The position numbers were made by a program, and so were the translations under genes. Shown here one piece after another: positions 1 through 4,976 of a stretch of 6,916 bases of DNA. This DNA is from Caldifarciminota bacterium RBG_13_43_14. GTDB lineage: Bacteria; Hydrothermota; Tepidihabitantia; SM23-42. The notes under the pieces were generated by a model. It saw nothing but the letters and a program-made list of their open reading frames with translations. It did no database searches and was not told where the DNA came from. Location of the stretch: positions 1 through 6,916 of the forward strand of contig MEUM01000058.1 of assembly GCA_001771735.1 (NCBI GenBank), read 5' to 3'. Numbering within the stretch: the stretch's first letter is position 1; each line of letters opens with the position of its first letter.

Positions 1-999
1 CAGGGCCAGGAGCTGGATACTGTAAGTTGTTTGTAACTGGGTGTATTTGTAGAGATTATTCAATGTGATCTGAGGGTTTGAATCGCGTTTCAGTTCAATG
101 ACGATACGAATACCGTCTTTATCAGATTCATCACGCAGGTCCGAGACATCGTCGATCTTTTTGTCCCTGGACAGGGCTGCAATCTTTTCCATTAGCGTCG
201 TTTTATTGACCTGATAAGGTATTTCAGTGACCACGATGGCCTGTCTTCCACTTTTTATATCTTCGATCCTGATCTTGCCTCGAATCATAATTCGGCCTTT
301 ACCGGTTTTATACGCTTCTTTGATGCCGTTTTTACCGATAATGATCCCGCCGGTTGGAAAATCAGGACCGGTGACTATTTTTAGTAATTTTTCATCAGTT
401 ATATCTTTGTCTTCAATCAAAGCCTTTAAAGCACTGATCGTTTCACCCAGGTTATGCGGCGGAATATTGGTCGCCATACCGACGGCAATGCCTGAGGCTC
501 CATTGCATAGTAAATTAGGATAGCTTGAAGGCAGGACTCTTGGCTCTTTAAGACGACCGTCGAAGTTGGGTACAAAATCCACCGTATCCTTGTTGAGATC
601 TTTTAATATTTCTTCCGCCAGGCTCGTAAGGCGGACTTCAGTATATCGATAAGCCGCCGGTGCATCTCCATCGATCGATCCGAAATTACCCTGGCCATCA
701 ACGAGCATGTAACGCATCGAAAAAGTCTGGGCCATTCTAGCCAGCGCATCATATATCGCCATATCGCCGTGAGGATGGTATTTGCCAAGCACATCACCGA
801 TGACGGTCGCGGATTTTTTATGATGTCGATTCGATGCTAAGCCGCTCTCGTTCATGGCGTAAAGAATACGTCTCTGTACGGGTTTTAAACCATCGCGGGC
901 ATCAGGCAAAGCCCTTCCGACGATCACGCTCATCGCATAATCCAAATACGATGCCTTTATTTCATCTTCGATATAAACCTGGGATATTCGCTGGTCCAT
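1..999 (-). CDS. gyrA: DNA gyrase subunit A, N-terminal 333 residues (3' end beyond window)
   Basis: GyrA is the breakage-reunion subunit of DNA gyrase (A2B2), which introduces negative supercoils using ATP. The visible part is collinear with the GyrA N-terminus: SYLDYAMSVIVGRALPDARD at about 17-36, KYHPHGDM at 73-80, LVDGQGNFGSIDGD at 99-112 and RYTE at 118-121. Tyr119 is the DNA-linking tyrosine (E. coli Tyr122), preceded by Arg118. QGNFGSIDGD favours GyrA over ParC. The ATG at 999 is fixed because an in-frame TAG lies two codons upstream. No Shine-Dalgarno sequence precedes it, and a promoter ends only six bases before it. Met80 occupies the position of E. coli Ser83, the main quinolone-contact residue; Asp84 matches Asp87. 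The frame stays open to base 1, so the rest of the winged-helix/tower region and the C-terminal beta-pinwheel are outside the window. Identification is firm; the GyrA-box that would finally exclude ParC is not visible. Confidence 0.97.
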   Translation of the reverse strand, partial: MDQRISQVYIEDEIKASYLDYAMSVIVGRALPDARDGLKPVQRRILYAMNESGLASNRHHKKSATVIGDVLGKYHPHGDMAIYDALARMAQTFSMRYMLVDGQGNFGSIDGDAPAAYRYTEVRLTSLAEEILKDLNKDTVDFVPNFDGRLKEPRVLPSSYPNLLCNGASGIAVGMATNIPPHNLGETISALKALIEDKDITDEKLLKIVTGPDFPTGGIIIGKNGIKEAYKTGKGRIMIRGKIRIEDIKSGRQAIVVTEIPYQVNKTTLMEKIAALSRDKKIDDVSDLRDESDKDGIRIVIELKRDSNPQITLNNLYKYTQLQTTYSIQLLAL

Positions 1000-1005
1000 G
1001 GTCTA

Positions 1006-1033
1006 ATTATAGCCAGGAAATGGCGAAAGTCAA
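1006..1033 (-). promoter_or_regulatory. sigma70-type promoter of gyrA, predicted leaderless
   Basis: On the minus strand a TTGACT -35 box (1028-1033) and a perfect TATAAT -10 box (1006-1011) are separated by 16 bases. The last base of the -10 box is followed by TAGACC and then the gyrA ATG at 999. Transcription normally starts about 6-7 bases after the -10 box, so the start should fall on or next to the A of the start codon. This is the only good promoter I see in the window. The start site itself is inferred, not observed. Confidence 0.8.
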
Positions 1034-1080
1034 TTGTCGACACATAGCATATTACGGATGCTCCTTTTCAATTCTTTCGC
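1023..1080 (-). repeat. Nested inverted repeat between the PHP gene and gyrA
   Basis: Read on the minus strand, GCGAAAGAATTG (1080-1069) can pair with CAATTGACTTTCGC (1036-1023), giving 7 + 5 base pairs with a two-base GA bulge. Inside it, AGCAT (1062-1058) can pair with ATGCT (1050-1046) around a seven-base loop. The structure begins three bases after the PHP stop codon. Its downstream arm covers the -35 box of gyrA. No run of U follows, so it is not a standard intrinsic terminator. It could protect or process the 3' end of the upstream operon mRNA, act as a protein-binding site, or be remnant repeat sequence. Confidence 0.5.
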
Positions 1081-1114
1081 GGATTACGGATTACCGATTA
1101 CGGTTTTCGGTTTT
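1080..1114 (-). repeat. Five-unit heptanucleotide tandem array at the end of the PHP gene
   Basis: On the minus strand, 35 bases divide exactly into five 7-mers: AAAACCG, AAAACCG, TAATCGG, TAATCCG and TAATCCG. The array encodes the last residues (about KPKTVIGNP) and the TAA stop of the PHP protein, then ends six bases later. A lone TCCGTAA, the same unit in another register, lies nearby at 1053-1059 in the loop of the inverted repeat. Because 7 is not a multiple of 3, losing the last unit would remove the stop and extend the protein by a few residues to an in-frame TGA. It resembles the short heptad repeats found scattered between genes in various bacterial genomes. Confidence 0.85.
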
Positions 1115-1968
1115 TCTCGTACTTTCCCTGCTGGTCGTATCTTTGTTGGCTGCCGGTTCTTAAATGTGCATACTTCGCTATAACCGTGATTTCTAATGCA
1201 CTCGTAGCCTTCATTCAAACCTTTACCCAGATCTTCAACGCAGTGAGCGTCAGATCCGATTACCAGGCGGTCAATACCTGCGGTCTTTGCCAGGTTCAAT
1301 ATGTCCCCGGATGGGTATATTTGTCCAATCCGGCGTAATCCGGCGGTGTTTACTTCGAGCGCAACCCCCTTAACTAGTATATTTTTAAATATCAAGTTAA
1401 GCAAATCTTCAGGAATATAAGTTATGTCCCGGCCGTAATAGTCTATTCCGTATTTTTTATATACATCCAGGTGTGCGACCGCATCGAAAAGTCCGCAACT
1501 CACTAAGTCGTTTATCGCCTGATAATAATTATTTATCATGACCTGGGCTGGGTGATCGGCAAAATAATATTCAAATTCTTTTGAACTGTCGATACAGATA
1601 TGGTCAAGGCAATGAATACTGCCCAGAACGTAATCAACCTGAATATTGCGGGTCAGGAAATCGACCTGCCTTTCAATTCCCGGAAAAAACCCGATCTCGA
1701 TCCCGATACGAACGTCGAGTCCATTTTGTTCATACTGTTCGCGACCGCGGTTTATATCATTGAAAAGGCGTTCAATACCTTTCTGGTCGATCGGCTGGCG
1801 CTGATCATTGAAAACGATGAAGTTATCATTACGTTCTTTGTCAAGTTCACAATGATTAGTAAAACATATTTGCGCAAGACCGATCTCAAGGGCACGTTCG
1901 CAATATTCGGCCAACGTGTTTTTCGCGTCGGTTGAATGAGCGGTATGGATATGGTAGTCAACGAGCAT
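1084..1968 (-). CDS. PHP-domain phosphoesterase, histidinol-phosphatase (HisJ/HisK)-like
   Basis: This 294-residue protein has the PHP (polymerase and histidinol phosphatase) fold signatures in order: DYHIHTAHS (His6, His8), TNHCE (His39), IEIGFF (Glu91), GSIHC (His119), AHLD (His166) and SDAH (Asp240, His242). These match the trinuclear metal site, and all expected ligands appear to be present. The length suits HisJ-type enzymes, which dephosphorylate L-histidinol phosphate in histidine synthesis. However, no other his gene is nearby, and related PHP proteins act on other phosphomonoesters or diesters, so the substrate is open. The ATG at 1968 lies 8 bases after the NYN gene stop. No Shine-Dalgarno sequence is visible, which suggests translational coupling. 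The family-like sequence ends near FKNRQPTKI (269-277). The remaining 17 residues, rich in Lys, Arg and Pro, are a non-conserved-looking tail partly encoded by the heptanucleotide array. It is probably cytoplasmic; no signal peptide is seen. Confidence 0.88.
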   Translation of the reverse strand: MLVDYHIHTAHSTDAKNTLAEYCERALEIGLAQICFTNHCELDKERNDNFIVFNDQRQPIDQKGIERLFNDINRGREQYEQNGLDVRIGIEIGFFPGIERQVDFLTRNIQVDYVLGSIHCLDHICIDSSKEFEYYFADHPAQVMINNYYQAINDLVSCGLFDAVAHLDVYKKYGIDYYGRDITYIPEDLLNLIFKNILVKGVALEVNTAGLRRIGQIYPSGDILNLAKTAGIDRLVIGSDAHCVEDLGKGLNEGYECIRNHGYSEVCTFKNRQPTKIRPAGKVREKPKTVIGNP

Positions 1969-1976
1969 CGAGCGGA

Positions 1977-2591
1977 TCAGGTCAGTATGACATTCTCACC
2001 GAGCGGTTCGAACCGGTCTGCTTTTTCCTTTAGGTCGTATGCAGTATTTTCGGAAAATGAAAAGATCTCGACCCTTTTATTCTTATTTTTAATAAAATCG
2101 ACTAGCGGCACAAAATCTCCGTCGCCGGAAGCCAGAACGATCGTATCGACGTGGTCGATCATACCCAGGATATCAAGGGCAATAGCCATATCCCAGTTAG
2201 CTTTAGCCGAGCCGTCAGCCCGAGTTCTAACATCTTTGGTCTTTACAATATATCCAATACGTTCGAGACTGGTGGCAAAAGGTTTGACGTCACCGTCTGG
2301 CGGTTGTACGATATAGGCATAGGCTTTGATAAGCTGCCGCTTGCCAGATATTAAGTTCAATAGTTTTTCGTAATTGACCTTGGCTGCATAACCCATTTTT
2401 GCCGAATAATAGAGATTCTGTGAGTCAACAAAAAGCGCAATCTTTTCTTTTTGAAACTCGGCGATTGATTCGACGATATCCTTTATCGCGAGGATATCAT
2501 TTTTTATTGATTCAAGTTTAGAATCGATCTCGGTTTTGATCATTCTTTTTAAATTATTATTGTCAGGGTCTGACGATATATTTGTATCCAC
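1977..2591 (-). CDS. NYN-domain (LabA/DUF88-like) putative ribonuclease with N-terminal helical extension
   Basis: This 204-residue protein belongs to the NYN domain group, PIN-like nucleases using a cluster of acidic residues and Mg2+/Mn2+, usually on RNA. Visible motifs are ALFVDSQNLYYSAK (52-65, with Asp56 and Asn59), NWDMAIALD (132-140, with Asp134 and Asp140) and LASGDGDFVPLV (153-164, with Asp157 and Asp159). Before the domain, residues 12-50 form a charged, heptad-like helix that is likely a coiled coil and may mediate oligomerisation. The GTG at 2591 is chosen as start because AAGGAG sits six bases upstream. The frame is open for a further 115 codons, but those lie inside the GWxTD-2 gene and read as non-protein-like shadow. 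It sits 25 bases after GWxTD-2 and 8 bases before the PHP gene, so it is probably co-transcribed. Family assignment is strong; RNA target and partners are unknown. Confidence 0.9.
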   Translation of the reverse strand: MDTNISSDPDNNNLKRMIKTEIDSKLESIKNDILAIKDIVESIAEFQKEKIALFVDSQNLYYSAKMGYAAKVNYEKLLNLISGKRQLIKAYAYIVQPPDGDVKPFATSLERIGYIVKTKDVRTRADGSAKANWDMAIALDILGMIDHVDTIVLASGDGDFVPLVDFIKNKNKRVEIFSFSENTAYDLKEKADRFEPLGENVILT

Positions 2592-2597
2592 AATATA

Positions 2598-2603
2598 CTC
2601 CTT
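2598..2603 (-). promoter_or_regulatory. Ribosome binding site deciding the GTG start of the NYN gene
   Basis: AAGGAG lies six bases upstream of the GTG at 2591 and downstream of the GWxTD-2 stop. It is the strongest Shine-Dalgarno sequence in the window and overrides the far-upstream ATG of the same open frame. Confidence 0.85.
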
Positions 2604-2616
2604 GATTTTATATTTT

Positions 2617-3894
2617 TTATTCAATATTCTGCCGTATTGATTCCGGCAGATAGTGGTATAAGGTCGGTTGTGAGCTTTCATCCGGGGCATTCGTCCAGAC
2701 CAATAAATATTCCTGCGTGCCCCGGATATCACTGAAAATACATTCGAGTCCATTGAAATATTGCCATATTTCATATGGCTTTGATTCTTCGATCTCAATG
2801 AAACTTTTTTCGGTCTCGTCCGGTGTGCCATACTTAATGTAAATACGTCCCCGGTCGGTTTGCCAGCCCGGCTTATTGCCTTCTCGATACTTGCTTTTTG
2901 TGTATTCGAAACGTTCCACGATACTATTATAATCATGAGTCTGCCAGAAACGATCGAGAAAGACCTTTTTGCCTTCAGGAGGTAATTTCATGAATTTTTT
3001 GTATTCTTTTTTAGTGATAAAATATTCGATCTGATCATAATAAGGCATACCTGTATAACTGATCGTTTTTTCGGTATCGGCCCGGACGATAAAAAAATCT
3101 ATCGATTTGGCATATTCTTCGGTGACCGGCGAATCAGGTAATTCAATGGTCAATTGATACTTGCCGGCGACCAGATCTTTTATGCTGATCCCGGCATTGA
3201 TCGCCTGGGAGGGAAAAAGCTTTTTTACTTTCTGGCTGATCTCGCGCACGGTATTGCTGTCCCGATCAATAATACGGTATTTCACTGATTGTTCAGTGCG
3301 GTCAGGCTCAATATCATACAATTCATAATAAAGAAAAATGTTAATATACCGATCGTTGAATGAATGGGATGGATGGGGGACAACGATGATATTGCCTTTT
3401 CTTAAATAATCCTGAGTTGAATCCTGATAAATACCACTGGCTACCAGTATATCGCTCATAAAATACTGGTCCGGTTCGATGTTGATATTTTTATGAAAGG
3501 TTCCGTGTTTGTCATCGGATAAAATGCGGACGCTGATGCCAAAATTCCCCGCCGGGACGTGCAGACCGAATTGTACTATGAACTGGGTCTGTTCCTTTGC
3601 CGCCTGTTCAAATGATTGGATTGTGAATTGTCGATATAATGTGTCGAGTATCGAATCTGGCTGGTTCAGATTATGCAATTCAAAGATGATCAAGGCCTTG
3701 GCAATATTTTGGTCATCGATGGTTTCGTATTTTAACTGGTGATATGGTATTGCGCAGTTCATTTCAAGATAATAGAGTTTTTCGGTACGACTGATGTGGC
3801 TGATCGTATCCTCGATGATAACCTCGGTCCGGAATATGACCGGGTCGACATTGAAACTGAGCGTTTGATTTATTGTAAGCAATAGCAAGATCAT
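2617..3894 (-). CDS. GWxTD domain-containing protein 2 (second of a tandem pair)
   Basis: This 425-residue protein has a C-terminal GWxTD domain, a family of unknown function. The hallmark GWQTD is at 343-347, followed directly by DRGRIYIKYGTPDE (347-360) and, after an acidic insert, YEIWQYF (374-380). The preceding segment (about 285-340) has FLDRFWQTHD, which aligns with the equivalent part of the neighbouring paralogue. Residues 20-270 look beta-rich without recognisable motifs and end in an Ig-like strand pattern (GKYQLTIEL). The N-terminus MILLLLTINQTLS is hydrophobic and could be a very short export signal, possibly cleaved after Ser13, but it has no basic residue. The start is fixed: in-frame codons upstream run into a stop without an alternative initiator. 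The start overlaps the upstream gene's stop by 4 bases (ATGA), with GGAAGG nine bases before it. An extracytoplasmic location is likely but unproven, and the activity is unknown. Confidence 0.9.
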   Translation of the reverse strand: MILLLLTINQTLSFNVDPVIFRTEVIIEDTISHISRTEKLYYLEMNCAIPYHQLKYETIDDQNIAKALIIFELHNLNQPDSILDTLYRQFTIQSFEQAAKEQTQFIVQFGLHVPAGNFGISVRILSDDKHGTFHKNINIEPDQYFMSDILVASGIYQDSTQDYLRKGNIIVVPHPSHSFNDRYINIFLYYELYDIEPDRTEQSVKYRIIDRDSNTVREISQKVKKLFPSQAINAGISIKDLVAGKYQLTIELPDSPVTEEYAKSIDFFIVRADTEKTISYTGMPYYDQIEYFITKKEYKKFMKLPPEGKKVFLDRFWQTHDYNSIVERFEYTKSKYREGNKPGWQTDRGRIYIKYGTPDETEKSFIEIEESKPYEIWQYFNGLECIFSDIRGTQEYLLVWTNAPDESSQPTLYHYLPESIRQNIE

Positions 3895-4976
3895 AAACCG
3901 ATGCCTTCCGGGGTCAGAAGAATGAACTGACCAAGACCGTAATGGTCACCAAAGATGAACCTTCGGTTAATCTTGTAGTACAGCCAGATCTCATAGGTAT
4001 CATAGAATTTTATCGATGTATTTTCGAGTTCATTGGGCGGGGCGTAAAGCTCGTAGGGACGCGATTGAATTTCATCAGGTGCGCCATAACGGACGTAAAT
4101 TTTCGCACGGTCGCTGCGCCATCCTTTATCACCGTGGGAAAAATGTTCATTGCAATAGTTGATACGACGGAAATATTCAACTTCCTGCTCGTTGAACTCG
4201 GTATTAGGAGTAGGATCGTGTTTTTTCCAGAATGCGCGCCAGAGCGAGTCACGTTCATCCATGAATGCTTGTTTCAACTCGTTGATCTGCTTGGTCGAAG
4301 CGATATATTCGAGCTGATTGACCCTGAGCAACCAGGTGGTTTCATCTTGATGAAATGGACGGCCAATAACGACCGGGAGCTTCACAATATCGAGTTTATT
4401 GGTCCCAGCGTACAAATTGAATATCGCCAGATATCTACCATTAGGCAATGCTGCGACCGGGAGTTTGATCGAATCCTCATAATTACCAGCCTGCAGACTG
4501 CTGCCTTGCTGGATTTTATCGATCACTAAAGATAATGAGTCCACATGGAATTTATCATTCAAAACCTTGTAGGTGAAAGTCATTGTATCGTTTATCATTT
4601 TCCATGCAATATCGGATAGATAATTGATCTTTGATATATTATCATTAATATTCAGCAGGAGCCCGCCATTAAGATCGATTATTTTAAAATCATAGGAAAT
4701 GCCGCTTTCCGGTACGATGATTTTCACTGAATCGCTGACCATCTCGCTGTCTTTGGCGACGTTCTTATCCCAGAAATCACCCGCGATCTGACGGGCTTTT
4801 TTATCAAATACCTTCAGCTGCACCTCATAATCAGCAAAGTACATCGTATCATCAGTAAAATATTTAAGCATAATTTCTGGTATCGTATAATAGATAATCA
4901 GCTGCTGCATATTTTCGCTATGCAGGCGGTTCACTACTTGCCATTCGATCTGACATAACAGTAAAATTATCATCAT
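3891..4976 (-). CDS. GWxTD domain-containing protein 1 (first of a tandem pair, coupled to lon)
   Basis: This 361-residue protein carries the same C-terminal domain as its downstream neighbour: GWRSD at 285-289 (Ser where the name motif has Thr), DRAKIYVRYGAPDE at 289-302, YEIWLYY at 328-334, and a terminal FIFGDHYGLGQFIL strand pair. The run LWRAFWKKHD (245-254) matches the pre-GWxTD segment of the paralogue. The N-terminal half is beta-rich and unrecognised; GRYLAIFNLYAG (180-191) looks like an Ig-type strand pair. The first residues, MMIILLLCQ, are hydrophobic but short, uncharged and without a convincing cleavage site or lipobox, so export is only a guess. The start is certain to within one codon (ATG-ATG), because an in-frame TAA immediately precedes it. 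It overlaps the lon stop by 4 bases, with only a weak GGG element upstream, so translation is probably coupled to Lon. Function is unknown. Confidence 0.88.
   Translation of the reverse strand: MMIILLLCQIEWQVVNRLHSENMQQLIIYYTIPEIMLKYFTDDTMYFADYEVQLKVFDKKARQIAGDFWDKNVAKDSEMVSDSVKIIVPESGISYDFKIIDLNGGLLLNINDNISKINYLSDIAWKMINDTMTFTYKVLNDKFHVDSLSLVIDKIQQGSSLQAGNYEDSIKLPVAALPNGRYLAIFNLYAGTNKLDIVKLPVVIGRPFHQDETTWLLRVNQLEYIASTKQINELKQAFMDERDSLWRAFWKKHDPTPNTEFNEQEVEYFRRINYCNEHFSHGDKGWRSDRAKIYVRYGAPDEIQSRPYELYAPPNELENTSIKFYDTYEIWLYYKINRRFIFGDHYGLGQFILLTPEGIGL
3904..3909 (-). promoter_or_regulatory. Ribosome binding site of GWxTD protein 2
   Basis: GGAAGG lies nine bases before the ATG at 3894, within the last codons of GWxTD protein 1. 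It supports this start and independent ribosome loading in addition to ATGA coupling. Confidence 0.6.

Noticed and set aside
1032..1053. Possible leader peptide upstream of gyrA: AAGGAG followed by ATG and five codons (MLCVDN)
   Set aside because: It lies upstream of the predicted gyrA transcription start and so would be absent from that mRNA. A six-codon frame is expected by chance, and the spacing of about 10 bases is only marginal.
1046..1062. AGCAT/ATGCT hairpin as an intrinsic terminator of the PHP operon
   Set aside because: The stem is only 5 base pairs, AT-rich and not followed by a U-run.
1080..1114. Heptad array as a CRISPR or attachment site
   Set aside because: Units are 7 bases with no spacers, and there is no integrase, tRNA or cas gene nearby.
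834..1163. 109-codon plus-strand open frame ending in a hydrophobic, membrane-like stretch
   Set aside because: It is antisense to gyrA, its promoter and the PHP tail. The hydrophobic end is the reverse translation of the heptad array and the Lys/Arg-rich PHP tail, not a gene.
1600..1935. 111-codon plus-strand open frame
   Set aside because: It lies entirely antisense within the PHP domain coding region, whose metal-ligand motifs establish the real frame.
2592..2936. 115-codon upstream extension of the NYN frame, beginning with an ATG at 2936
   Set aside because: It overlaps the GWxTD-2 coding region, including its conserved GWQTD block, in another frame, and its translation is not protein-like. 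A GTG with AAGGAG at the right distance explains the real start.
3942..4529. 195-codon plus-strand open frame
   Set aside because: It is antisense to GWxTD protein 1, which has a recognised domain and coupled start. It has no ribosome site or recognisable motif.
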